Shown here: piece after piece, positions 7,587-15,212 of the stretch
How the letters are laid out: every line of letters begins with the position of its first letter
Position numbering within the stretch: the stretch's first letter is position 1
Origin: UBA1425 sp045537495
Lineage (GTDB): Bacteria; Bacillota; Clostridia; Oscillospirales; Acutalibacteraceae
Assembly (NCBI GenBank): GCA_045537495.1
Contig: JAZSPN010000082.1
Location: 1 to 16,642 of the forward strand
DNA: 16,642 nucleotides
Direction: 5' to 3'
Notes under the pieces: model-generated
Told to the model about the DNA's origin: nothing
Databases searched by the model: none
What the model saw: the letters and a program-made list of their open reading frames with translations, nothing else
Made by a program: the position numbers and the translations under genes

Positions 7587-7615
7587 ATTTTACCACATCA
7601 CCCATGATAAGTCAA
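7587..7615 (-). promoter_or_regulatory. Predicted sigma-A promoter of the atp operon
   Basis: The minus strand shows TTGACT (7615-7610), a 17-base spacer and TAAAAT (7592-7587), with TGG directly before the -10 as an extended element. The -10 is only 3 bases from the atpZ ATG, so the transcript would begin at or inside that codon. It lies in the 37-base gap after the MATE gene, and no terminator separates the two genes, so read-through from upstream is also possible. Confidence 0.65.
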
Positions 7616-7620
7616 TCAAA

Positions 7621-8985
7621 TTATTTATTGTCGGCAACCGTGAGATTCTTTATCCAGTTGAATCTGTTAACCTTTATCGCGGCCACGGCGCACTTTATTA
7701 TCTGGTCACATTTAAGGCAGGCAAACACCACCCATGTCGGTGCCGAAAATACAAATGCTGCTATTGCCGCCGAAGGAATTACCACGAGCCAGACAAAAAT
7801 CAAATCGTTTATCAGCACGAAACGTGTTTCGCCGCCTGCCCTCACGATTCCCGTAAGCGATGCCATCTGATAAGCCGTTCCCAGTACCGTTACGGAAAGT
7901 ACGGTTATAAGCTCTTTTGCCATTATGATGGTTTCGGCATCCATTTCGCTGTAAAGAAGCGGTATCACGATTTTCGTCAGAGTAATAAGTATGCTCGTCA
8001 TAACGCCAAGAAGAACATAAACGACCTGCAAAGTTTTTGCATAAAGCTTTACTCTGTCGTTGTCCCCTGTTCCGACGGCTTTTCCGATAATTATTGCGGA
8101 TCCGTCACGTACTCCGTAAAGTCCTACCGATACTATGGAAAAAATATTGTTTGCAATACTTACCGCAGCTATCGAAACGGTACCGAGATGTCCCACTATC
8201 ACTGCCTGAGTTACAAGATTTACTCCCCACAAAAGATCTCCGAGTATTACGGGAAGTCCGTACTGCAAGAACTGTTTTACATACTTTGTGTTCATTTTGA
8301 AAAGCTCACGCACTTTGAATTTGAGCTTCTTGTCCACCTTGAAAACGTAGACAATCATAACGGAAAGCTCAACTAATCTCGATATGAGCGTAGCTGTTGC
8401 CGCACCGACGACACCGAGTGCAGGTAATCCGAAATGTCCGAAAATAAGCACCCAGTTAAGAAACACATTCACGAACAGTGCACAGAACGCAACCTTTGTT
8501 CCGATTTTTACCGTTTCCACACAACGCATCGCCGCTATAAGAACGTTGGTTATGCAAAACGGAACATATGTGAATGAAAGTATTCTTATGTATCTTGCAC
8601 CTTCCGTGATAACCTCTGCTTCGTCGGTAAATACCGAAAGCACCGCTTCGGGGAAAAAGAACACCGTCGCCCACAGAACGACCGAAACATACATCGATGC
8701 TCTCAGTGCTATTGCGATAACGTATTTTACACTCTTTTTATCCCCGATGCCCCAGTACTGTGCGGAAAGCACGGTCAATGCCGCTCCGAGTCCCGTTACA
8801 AGAAGCTGTAACAGCGTCGTAATCTGATTCGCAACGTACACTCCCGAAACGGCGGTTTCTCCGAGTCTTGACACCATGATATTATCCGCAAGACCGACAA
8901 GAAACGTTATGACATTCTGCAACACTATCGGAAGACTGAGCGACACAAGCGTTTTATAAAAACTTTTTTCTCTTACCATTATCAT
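7621..8985 (-). CDS. MATE-family multidrug/cation exporter
   Basis: Integral membrane antiporter of 454 residues, the normal MATE length, with about twelve hydrophobic segments arranged as two similar halves. The N-terminal half has LPIVLQNVITFLVGLADNIM and a VSGVYVANQI segment. The second half repeats the pattern (YGLPVILGDLLWGVNLV, then VSIAAVSIANNIF). MATE proteins export organic cations or drugs using a Na+ or H+ gradient, but the substrate cannot be read here. The gene starts directly after the ligA stop (TAA-ATG, no gap) with no clear ribosome site, so it is probably coupled to ligA. An ATG two codons later (8979) is an alternative start. If the ATP synthase is Na+-coupled, a Na+-driven exporter would fit, but this is speculative. 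Confidence 0.9.
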   Translation of the reverse strand: MIMVREKSFYKTLVSLSLPIVLQNVITFLVGLADNIMVSRLGETAVSGVYVANQITTLLQLLVTGLGAALTVLSAQYWGIGDKKSVKYVIAIALRASMYVSVVLWATVFFFPEAVLSVFTDEAEVITEGARYIRILSFTYVPFCITNVLIAAMRCVETVKIGTKVAFCALFVNVFLNWVLIFGHFGLPALGVVGAATATLISRLVELSVMIVYVFKVDKKLKFKVRELFKMNTKYVKQFLQYGLPVILGDLLWGVNLVTQAVIVGHLGTVSIAAVSIANNIFSIVSVGLYGVRDGSAIIIGKAVGTGDNDRVKLYAKTLQVVYVLLGVMTSILITLTKIVIPLLYSEMDAETIIMAKELITVLSVTVLGTAYQMASLTGIVRAGGETRFVLINDLIFVWLVVIPSAAIAAFVFSAPTWVVFACLKCDQIIKCAVAAIKVNRFNWIKNLTVADNK

Positions 8986-10965
8986 TTATTTGCAAAGCTC
9001 CCTGAATTCTTCCTCTGAAATAACGGTGATACCGAGTGACTGCGCTTTTGTAAGCTTGCTTCCCGCTTCTTCTCCCGCCAGAACATAGTCGGTTTTCTTC
9101 GACACCGAGGAAGCCGTTTTTCCGCCGAAGCTTTCTATTATTTCGGCAGCTTCCGCTCTCGAATAACCGGGCAATGTTCCCGTCAGCACAAAAACTTTTC
9201 CTTCAAAACGTTTGTCCGATACGGTCTTGTCGTAAACCATATTCACACCGCAAGCACGTAGTTTTTCGATAAGATCACGACTTTGCGACATCCTGAAAAA
9301 GTCGTATACACTTTTCGCCATTACGGCACCGAAGCCCTCGATTGATGCAATTTCCTCCTCGGTCGCTTCCGCAAGTCTTTCCATGCTTTTGAATTCGGCA
9401 GCCAACAGCTTCGCCGCTTTTTCGCCTATATGTCGGATTCCCAGTGCAAACAAAAGTCTCGGAAGCTCATTCTCCTTTGAAGCTTCAATCGCCCTGACAA
9501 CGTTCGATGCACTCTTTTCCTTGAATCCGTCAAGAAGCATGACGGACTGCTCGTCCAGCTTGTAAAGATCTGCCGGAGTTTCTATTAGATTCTTTTCGAC
9601 CAGCTTCTCTACCACCGAATCTCCGAGTCCCTCTATATCCATGGCGGACTTTGAACAAAAGTGAATCAGATTCCTGATAAGCTGTGCGGGACATTCGGGA
9701 TTGACGCACCTGACGGCAGCCTCACCCTCTTCTCTGATAACATCAGCATTGCACGACGGACACCGTGTCGGCAATCTGTACACTTCTTTTCCGAAATGCT
9801 CCTTTACCGTCACAACCTCGGGTATTATATCTCCCGCTTTTCTGACAACAACGGTATCTCCGATACGGATGTCCTTTTCGCTTATGAAATCCTGGTTGTG
9901 GAGTGTAGCACGTCCCACCGTCGTTCCTGCCAAGAATACAGGCTCCAATATCGCCGTCGGAGTCAGTACACCCGTTCTTCCGACAGCTATCTCTATATCA
10001 ATAAGCTTCGTTTCTTTTTCTTCGGGCGGATACTTGTATGCTACCGCCCATTTCGGAAACTTCGACGTGCTGCCGAGTTTCTCTCTTTGTGAAAATTTAT
10101 CAACCTTTATTACCGCTCCGTCTATATCGAACGGCAAACCCGTTCTGTTTTCTCCTATTCTGCGTACCTCGGTGAGGGCACCTTCCATCGAATTAAACGT
10201 ATTGTAAAACGGTACGGTCTTAAATCCGAGTTCCTTTAAAAAGTCAAGCGACTGCTTATGTGAGCTTAACTCCTTGCCCTCAACTCTTTGTATATTGAAC
10301 ACAAAAATATCAAGTTTTCTTTGTGCGGTAATTTCAGAATTCTTCTGTCGGAGTGATCCTGCGGCGGCATTTCTCGGATTTTTGAACGCCTTTTCGCCCA
10401 TCATCTCCTGATGCTCAACAAGCTCGGCAAAAGCCTTCTTCGGCATATACACCTCGCCTCTCACCTCGATAAACGGTATGTCCTCACGAAGCTTCAACGG
10501 AATTGAACGCACCGTGCGAAGATTCGCCGTAACATCTTCTCCGACATCTCCGTCGCCTCTCGTTGAGCCTCTCGTAAACACCCCGTTCACGTATTCGAGT
10601 GACACCGAAAGACCGTCAATTTTCGGCTCAACCACATATACAACATCCTCGACACTCTGCAAAACACGGTTGTTGAAATCCGACAGCTCATCTTCACTGA
10701 ACGCATCCTGCAAGCTCTCCATTCTGACGGGATGCACAACGCTCTCAAACAGAACATCCGCACTTCCGCCGACACGCAATGTCGGCGAATCGGCAGTACG
10801 AAGCTCGGGATACTGTTTTTCAATCTCAACCAGTTCCCTCTGAAGCATATCGTATTCTCTGTCATCAATTTCGGGATCATCATCAACATAGTACTTTCTG
10901 CTGTGATAATTGAGAAGATCCCGAAGCTCCTTTGCACGTTCACTTGACTTTTCAAAACTGTTCAT
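8986..10965 (-). CDS. ligA: NAD+-dependent DNA ligase LigA
   Basis: Seals nicks in duplex DNA in replication and repair using NAD+. I use the ATG at 10965 (659 residues) because it follows AGAGGT. Extending to 11007 would run into yunB. In order: domain Ia (HSRKYYVDDDPEIDDREYDM, the NMN-binding part), the adenylation motif EPKIDG with catalytic Lys115 (same number as in E. coli), the OB-fold, a four-Cys zinc finger (CPSCNADVIREEGEAAVRC through NPEC), helix-hairpin-helix repeats, and a C-terminal BRCT domain (from about residue 580, with GKVFVLTGTLPGYSR). All key residues are present. It is 10 bases after yunB and abuts the MATE gene. Confidence 0.98.
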   Translation of the reverse strand: MNSFEKSSERAKELRDLLNYHSRKYYVDDDPEIDDREYDMLQRELVEIEKQYPELRTADSPTLRVGGSADVLFESVVHPVRMESLQDAFSEDELSDFNNRVLQSVEDVVYVVEPKIDGLSVSLEYVNGVFTRGSTRGDGDVGEDVTANLRTVRSIPLKLREDIPFIEVRGEVYMPKKAFAELVEHQEMMGEKAFKNPRNAAAGSLRQKNSEITAQRKLDIFVFNIQRVEGKELSSHKQSLDFLKELGFKTVPFYNTFNSMEGALTEVRRIGENRTGLPFDIDGAVIKVDKFSQREKLGSTSKFPKWAVAYKYPPEEKETKLIDIEIAVGRTGVLTPTAILEPVFLAGTTVGRATLHNQDFISEKDIRIGDTVVVRKAGDIIPEVVTVKEHFGKEVYRLPTRCPSCNADVIREEGEAAVRCVNPECPAQLIRNLIHFCSKSAMDIEGLGDSVVEKLVEKNLIETPADLYKLDEQSVMLLDGFKEKSASNVVRAIEASKENELPRLLFALGIRHIGEKAAKLLAAEFKSMERLAEATEEEIASIEGFGAVMAKSVYDFFRMSQSRDLIEKLRACGVNMVYDKTVSDKRFEGKVFVLTGTLPGYSRAEAAEIIESFGGKTASSVSKKTDYVLAGEEAGSKLTKAQSLGITVISEEEFRELCK

Positions 10966-10975
10966 CGTACTACCT

Positions 10976-11602
10976 CTAATCCGTATTTGCATAAAGCTGC
11001 GGAACATATCCGACTATAAGCGTTTCCGCAATACATACCTCGTATGAAAGATTCCTCGTTTCGTCACTTTTCGGTAACGAAATATAAACACTGCTGTTGA
11101 CTGTCAGAATAAGCCTATGTACCGTCTGATTTATTCCTTCACCCGTAAAGGTGCTGTTTATCCTTGATTCGGAATAACCCGAAAACGAAACACGCACCTT
11201 CACCGACGGTCCTCTGCCCGACAGAATATCAAGTCCCGTTACAGATCCCAACGGTACGCTGACCTCTCTTTGCGTACCCGACAGAACTGTCCCCGTCGCT
11301 CTTGATATTCCCGCTTTCAGCGTATTGATTTTCAACGCATCGGTCCGGACTGCCGTTACCTGCCCCTCGGCATTCTTTTCGACAGTTACAAGATTTTCGT
11401 AATCGCCGTTCGACAACACGCTGAGAACAGCATCATTCACCGCTTGCTCTATGAGCGCGCAAGCCTTAACGGAAGCTATTGAGCGTATCTGCGGTCTGAG
11501 TGTCGTATCAATAATCACAAGACAGACCACAACAAAGATCAACAACACAAAAAACTTAAAAAAACCAAATCTTTTGCGTTTGAGTCCCGATCTTCTTCTC
11601 AC
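10976..11602 (-). CDS. yunB: Sporulation protein YunB family
   Basis: Membrane-anchored protein of 208 residues. A very basic N-terminus (MRRRSGLKRKRFGFF) precedes one hydrophobic segment (about 14-34), and the remainder would lie outside the membrane. Family-typical parts are IRSIASVKACALIEQAVNDA, VPLGSVTGLDILSGRGPSV and a late VYISLP segment. In Bacillus subtilis, YunB is a mother-cell protein needed for efficient spore formation. The start is the GTG at 11602, preceded by GGAGGTGATC; the earlier in-frame GTG at 11611 lies inside that ribosome site and is rejected. It sits 47 bases after the tautomerase gene and 10 bases before ligA. Its presence supports a spore-forming ancestry but does not prove sporulation. 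Confidence 0.88.
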   Translation of the reverse strand: MRRRSGLKRKRFGFFKFFVLLIFVVVCLVIIDTTLRPQIRSIASVKACALIEQAVNDAVLSVLSNGDYENLVTVEKNAEGQVTAVRTDALKINTLKAGISRATGTVLSGTQREVSVPLGSVTGLDILSGRGPSVKVRVSFSGYSESRINSTFTGEGINQTVHRLILTVNSSVYISLPKSDETRNLSYEVCIAETLIVGYVPQLYANTD

Positions 11603-11621
11603 AGCGATCACCTCCGCATAT

Positions 11622-11650
11622 TATTTTATGCAAAGGCTTCTTTGTCGGTT
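11622..11650 (-). promoter_or_regulatory. Candidate mother-cell sigma (sigma-K/E-like) promoter for yunB
   Basis: On the minus strand AACC (11650-11647), a 16-base spacer and CATAAAATA (11630-11622) match the sigma-K pattern of mACm, 16 bases, CATAnnnTA. The -10 also resembles sigma-E boxes. It overlaps the tautomerase stop codon and ends 6 bases before the yunB ribosome site. Short degenerate motifs occur by chance, so this is tentative. Confidence 0.35.
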
Positions 11651-11994
11651 CAGAAATTCATTCCGTCGTATCCCCAGTGTTCACATTCCTCGTATTTTAC
11701 GTAAATTCTGTCACCCTTAATGCCGAGTTCTTCCGTCAGAATATTACATATCTCCGCCGTCATTTTATCAAAAGATTCCTTGTTCCCTTTTCCGAGGAGC
11801 TTGACTTCGACAAAGGCGGTATCGTCGCTCGAGTCACCCGCCATGTACATCGAAAGTCCTTCGTCAAAACTCACCATAAGCCAACGCTCGGTTTTACCGG
11901 GAAAGATTTCAATCGCCTTCCCGAATCTTCTTTTTATTATTTCCTTTTTCTCGTCAGAAATCGTTAAAGTAGTCTTTGTTCCTATATACGGCAT
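11650..11994 (-). CDS. MIF-family tautomerase-like protein (phenylpyruvate tautomerase-related)
   Basis: 114 residues, the size of macrophage migration inhibitory factor, a trimeric tautomerase fold. Pro2 follows the initiator Met and would become the catalytic N-terminal proline. The equivalent of MIF Lys32 is Lys34 in FPGKTERWLMV. The C-terminal half aligns well with the family (EELGIKGDRIYVKYEECEHW and ending GYDGMNF, like the GWNNSTF end of MIF). It probably catalyses keto-enol tautomerisation of a phenylpyruvate-like or other small substrate; the true bacterial substrate is not known. The ribosome site is AGAGGT. It is first in the minus-strand directon and has its own strong promoter. 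Confidence 0.88.
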   Translation of the reverse strand: MPYIGTKTTLTISDEKKEIIKRRFGKAIEIFPGKTERWLMVSFDEGLSMYMAGDSSDDTAFVEVKLLGKGNKESFDKMTAEICNILTEELGIKGDRIYVKYEECEHWGYDGMNF

Positions 11995-12025
11995 AGTATT
12001 ACCTCTTTCATTTTTATTCAGGTTA

Positions 12026-12054
12026 ATTGTACCACATCAGTATTTTTTTATCAA
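12026..12054 (-). promoter_or_regulatory. Sigma-A promoter for the MIF-like gene and downstream genes
   Basis: The minus strand reads TTGATA (12054-12049), a 17-base spacer and TACAAT (12031-12026), with TGG before the -10 as an extended element. It lies 31 bases upstream of the start codon, leaving a normal leader with an AGAGGT site. Confidence 0.75.
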
Positions 12055-12072
12055 TATAATACTTTTTATCTC

Positions 12073-12101
12073 TTGATTATATTTTATCTCAGTGATATAA
12101 T
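12073..12101 (+). promoter_or_regulatory. Sigma-A promoter of the rhamnose operon
   Basis: TTGATT (12073-12078), a 17-base spacer and a perfect TATAAT (12096-12101) with TG one base upstream form an extended -10 promoter 33 bases before the rhaA ATG. A 9-base direct repeat TTTTATCTC (12064-12072 and 12082-12090) brackets the -35 box and could be an operator. Confidence 0.75.
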
Positions 12102-12119
12102 TAAATTCCAGCTTTACAC

Positions 12120-12126
12120 AAGGAGG
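12120..12126 (+). promoter_or_regulatory. Ribosome binding site of rhaA
   Basis: AAGGAGG, 8 bases before the ATG at 12135, is a near-perfect Shine-Dalgarno sequence and fixes the rhaA start. Confidence 0.85.
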
Positions 12127-12134
12127 TTTTTTCC

Positions 12135-13373
12135 ATGTACAATTATGAAAGTGCAAAGATTTCCTATGCTTCAATGGGAATCGACATCGAAAAAGCACTT
12201 GACACTCTCGCCAAAATCCCCGTTTCTCTTCACTGTTGGCAGGGCGACGATGTTCTCGGCTTTGACGGTTCCGATACTCTCGACGGCGGTATCCAGACAA
12301 CCGGTAACTACCCCGGCAGAGCACGTACTCCCGATGAGCTTATGGCAGATATAGAGAAAGCTATGTCCCTGATGCCCGGCAAAAAGCGTCTTAATCTTCA
12401 CGCATCGTACGCTTTTCTCGGTGATGACAAGGGCAAGATCGACCGTGACGCATATGAGCCCCGTCATTTTGCAAAATGGGTGGAATTCGCAAAGAGAATC
12501 GGCCTTGACGGAATCGATTTCAATCCCACATTCTTCGGTCATCCCATGATGAAAGACGGTCTTACTCTTTCTTCCCCCGACGAAGAAACACGCAATTTCT
12601 GGATTCGCCACGGCATAGCCGCCCGTCGTATCGCTCAGTATTTTGCCGACGAAATGGGTTCTCCCTGTCTTTTCAACGTCTGGATTCCCGACGGACTCAA
12701 GGATGTCCCCGCCGACAGACTCTCACCCCGACTTCGCCTTAAAGACAGTCTCGACAAAATCTTCGCCGAGAAGCTTCCCGGTGTCATTGATGCAGTCGAA
12801 AGCAAGGTTTTCGGTATCGGTGTAGAAAGCTACACCGTCGGCAGCAACGAATTCTATCAGAATTATGCAGCTCTCAACGGTGTCTGCTGTCTTCTCGATA
12901 ACGGACATTACCATCCCACAGAAGTAGTTTCCGACAAAATCCCCGCGATGCTTGCTTTCCACGACAAGATCGCTCTTCACATAACAAGAGGTGTCCGCTG
13001 GGATTCGGATCACGTGGTACTCTTTGAAGATGAGCTCAAAGAAATCGCTAAGGAAATTGTACGTAACGATGCACTCGACAAGGTCCTTATCGGTCTTGAC
13101 TATTTCGATGCTTCCATCAACCGCATCGGTGCATGGGTAATGGGTTATCATTCCGTACAGAAGGCTCTGCTTTATGCTCTTCTCTGTCCCCACGATGAGA
13201 TGCGTTCTCTTCAGGACAACGCCAACTTCGGCAAGCTCATGTTTATGCAGGAGAAAGTCAAAACTCTGCCTCTCGGCGCCGTATGGGAAGAATATCTCAA
13301 CCGTCAGGGACTCACCGACGACTGGTACAAAGAGATCGAAAACTACGAAGAAAATGTATTGAGGTACAGATAA
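12135..13373 (+). CDS. rhaA: L-rhamnose isomerase
   Basis: Converts L-rhamnose to L-rhamnulose, the first step of rhamnose breakdown, in the cytoplasm. At 412 residues it has the usual length. Family marks include SLHCWQGDDVLGF (31-43), GIQTTGNYPGRARTPDEL (52-69), a GVESYTVGSNEFY block with Glu231, LLDNGHYHPTE with Asp255, LHITRGVRWDSDHV with His282 and the Asp290/Asp292 pair, and LDYFDASINRIGAWVMG (from 321). These supply the metal-binding Glu, Asp and His positions known from the E. coli enzyme. The start is set by the strong ribosome site. The stop overlaps the next gene's start (TAATG). No transport or regulatory rhamnose genes are adjacent. Confidence 0.97.
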   Translation: MYNYESAKISYASMGIDIEKALDTLAKIPVSLHCWQGDDVLGFDGSDTLDGGIQTTGNYPGRARTPDELMADIEKAMSLMPGKKRLNLHASYAFLGDDKGKIDRDAYEPRHFAKWVEFAKRIGLDGIDFNPTFFGHPMMKDGLTLSSPDEETRNFWIRHGIAARRIAQYFADEMGSPCLFNVWIPDGLKDVPADRLSPRLRLKDSLDKIFAEKLPGVIDAVESKVFGIGVESYTVGSNEFYQNYAALNGVCCLLDNGHYHPTEVVSDKIPAMLAFHDKIALHITRGVRWDSDHVVLFEDELKEIAKEIVRNDALDKVLIGLDYFDASINRIGAWVMGYHSVQKALLYALLCPHDEMRSLQDNANFGKLMFMQEKVKTLPLGAVWEEYLNRQGLTDDWYKEIENYEENVLRYR

Positions 13374-14188
13374 TGAAAGATATTTTGACAGCCCCCTTTA
13401 TTTCGGAAATGAAAGAAATCACCGCCAACATGTACCGGCTCGGATGGGACGAACGTAACGGCGGTAACATCAGCTATATGCTCGACGAAAACGTTGTTGC
13501 CGAGTATCTCGATATTAACAATGTTATTCGCACAATCCCCACGGGATTTGTTGCCGAATCTCTGATCGGAAAAATTTTCATTGTAACCGGCACAGGCAAA
13601 TACTTCAGAAACGTTCAGTCCGATCCCGAAGGAAACCTCGGAATCATCAGAATCGCACAGGACGGCACAACCGCTGAGCTTCTCTGGGGTTACAGCGACG
13701 GCGGCCGCTTCACGAGTGAGCTTCCCGCTCATCTTATGAGTCATATGGCACGTCTTTCCGTTGATCCCGAAAACCGCGTAGTCATGCACTGCCATCCTAC
13801 ATACACGCTTGCAATGAACTTTGTACATCCGCTTGAAGAAAAAGCCTTCACCCACACTCTCTGGGAGATGTGTACGGAATGTATCGTGGTTTTCCCCGAC
13901 GGAGTAGGCGTTCTTCCGTGGATGCTTTGCGGAAACAATACGATCGGCGAAGCCACTGCCAAAAAGATGGAAGAGTTCAGGCTCGTCGTATGGGGAATGC
14001 ACGGTATCTACGGTGCAGGAAAGACTATCGATGAAACCTTCGGACTCATCGAAACCGTCGAAAAAGCCGCACAGATTTACATGCTGACCTGCAATATGCC
14101 CAGAATCAACACCATAAAGGATACTGAGATGCAGGAGCTTGCAGAAGCCTTCGGCGTTAAGTACAGAAAAGACTTTTTGAACTTATAA
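13373..14188 (+). CDS. rhaD: Rhamnulose-1-phosphate aldolase
   Basis: Zinc-dependent class II aldolase that splits L-rhamnulose 1-phosphate into dihydroxyacetone phosphate and L-lactaldehyde. The ATG at 13373 (TAATG overlap with rhaA, GAGGT 7 bases upstream) gives 271 residues; a longer open frame upstream lies inside rhaA and is spurious. The zinc ligands are His139 and His141 (MHCHPTYT) and His210 (GMHGIYGAG), and the catalytic glutamate is Glu116 (TSELPAH). These match E. coli RhaD His141/143/212 and Glu117 with shifts of one or two positions. The substrate loop NGGNIS (29-34) is present. The kinase that would make its substrate is not encoded beside it. Confidence 0.96.
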   Translation: MKDILTAPFISEMKEITANMYRLGWDERNGGNISYMLDENVVAEYLDINNVIRTIPTGFVAESLIGKIFIVTGTGKYFRNVQSDPEGNLGIIRIAQDGTTAELLWGYSDGGRFTSELPAHLMSHMARLSVDPENRVVMHCHPTYTLAMNFVHPLEEKAFTHTLWEMCTECIVVFPDGVGVLPWMLCGNNTIGEATAKKMEEFRLVVWGMHGIYGAGKTIDETFGLIETVEKAAQIYMLTCNMPRINTIKDTEMQELAEAFGVKYRKDFLNL

Positions 14189-14189
14189 C

Positions 14190-14867
14190 ATGAAGAAACG
14201 TATAAAGAAACTGACCGCATTAATTCTCTGCGTTGCGATACTGGGAGCAGGTTCAACCTTCGGAGTAAATGCTTTTGTGCGTTTAATAGGATCACGAAGC
14301 TTTCTGACCGTGGAGGAAGCAACTGAGCTTTCCGATATCGACTGCATTCTCGTTCTCGGGTGCCTTGTAAACAGCGACGGAACTCCAAGCGATATGCTTG
14401 CCGACCGTCTTACACGTGGACTTGAGCTGTACGAAGCAGGCGCGGCACCAAAGATTATTATGAGCGGTGACCACGGCAGAACGGAATACGACGAAGTCAA
14501 TGCCATGAAAAAGTTTGCCATCGATGCCAACATTCCTCCCGAAGATGTATTCATGGATCATGCCGGATTTTCAACATACGAAAGTATGTACCGTGCCAAA
14601 AAGATTTTCGGTGTCGAAAAAATGATAATCGTCACTCAGCAGTTTCATTTGTACAGAGCCGTCTATATTGCAAAAACATTCGGCATCGAAGCATACGGAG
14701 TTTCTTCCGATCTTCATCGATACAAATACATGGAATACAACGAAAGCAGAGAATTTCTCGCAATTATAAAGGATTTTATAATGACAATTTTTAAGCCGAA
14801 ACCCACTTATCTCGGTGAAGAAATCCCCGTAAGCGGTAACGGCAACCTCACAAACGATAAATTCTGA
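14190..14867 (+). CDS. SanA/YdcF-type DUF218 membrane-anchored protein
   Basis: 225 residues. A basic start (MKKRIKKLTALILC) leads into one hydrophobic segment (about 8-29), so the DUF218 domain probably faces outside. Conserved DUF218 parts are DCILVLGCLV with DGTPSDMLADRL (about 50-75), a KIIMSGDHG loop, NIPPEDVFMDHAGFSTYES, and VTQQFHLYRAVYIAKTFGI. SanA proteins affect envelope barrier function and vancomycin sensitivity in enterobacteria; the enzymatic reaction is not established. The ATG is one base after the rhaD stop, with no clear ribosome site, so translation is probably coupled. A link to rhamnose use or to rhamnose-containing envelope polymers is possible but unproven. Confidence 0.87.
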   Translation: MKKRIKKLTALILCVAILGAGSTFGVNAFVRLIGSRSFLTVEEATELSDIDCILVLGCLVNSDGTPSDMLADRLTRGLELYEAGAAPKIIMSGDHGRTEYDEVNAMKKFAIDANIPPEDVFMDHAGFSTYESMYRAKKIFGVEKMIIVTQQFHLYRAVYIAKTFGIEAYGVSSDLHRYKYMEYNESREFLAIIKDFIMTIFKPKPTYLGEEIPVSGNGNLTNDKF

Positions 14868-14886
14868 AACAACCTCAAACGGCATT

Positions 14887-15114
14887 GTGTCAAAAGACGC
14901 TCATAAAGAAAAATGCAGAATACTCGGGTTGAATATCGCCTATTACAGAAAACTTAACGGCTACATTCAGGAATCACTTGCAGAAAAGCTGAATCTCGAC
15001 AGAACAACGATCAGCAAAATTGAGCTTGCCGCCTGCGGTGTTTCGCTCGATGTACTTTTCGAAATGGCAGACCTTTTCAAAATCCCGACGAAAAAGCTCT
15101 TCATCTTCAGATAA
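14887..15114 (+). CDS. Small XRE-family helix-turn-helix regulator
   Basis: 75 residues, made almost wholly of one Cro/C1-type DNA-binding domain. The HTH core is QESLAEKLNLDRTTISKIEL (about 28-47), and helices 4-5 follow (VSLDVLFEMADLFKIPTKKL). No ligand or dimerisation domain is attached. The start is GTG at 14887, as no in-frame ATG is available; the ribosome site is weak. It follows the DUF218 gene by 19 bases and is the last gene before a terminator, so it is probably co-transcribed with rhaA and rhaD. It could regulate this operon or act elsewhere. Confidence 0.85.
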   Translation: MSKDAHKEKCRILGLNIAYYRKLNGYIQESLAEKLNLDRTTISKIELAACGVSLDVLFEMADLFKIPTKKLFIFR

Positions 15115-15129
15115 TAATACGTCCGACAA

Positions 15130-15170
15130 CAACCCCCTTTTTCTGTCATCTCGACGGAAAAAGGGGGTTG
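15130..15170 (+). terminator. Terminator of the rhamnose operon
   Basis: A perfect 14-bp stem (CAACCCCCTTTTTC against GAAAAAGGGGGTTG) with a 13-base loop lies 15 bases after the XRE stop. The T-tract after it is imperfect (CCTTTCTGTT), so it may be a moderate terminator or an mRNA-stabilising hairpin. Confidence 0.75.
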
Positions 15171-15212
15171 CCTTTCTGTTACATACATAAACTGCTTCAA
15201 TATCCTGAAAAT

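Noticed and set aside
7549..8376. Plus-strand open frame of 275 codons
   Set aside because: Opposite the MATE gene; the product is rich in Cys, His and Tyr, as expected from the antisense of membrane-protein codons, and has no ribosome site.
13283..13372. N-terminal extension of the rhaD frame
   Set aside because: Overlaps the end of rhaA; the ATG at 13373 gives the standard family N-terminus and has a GAGGT site.
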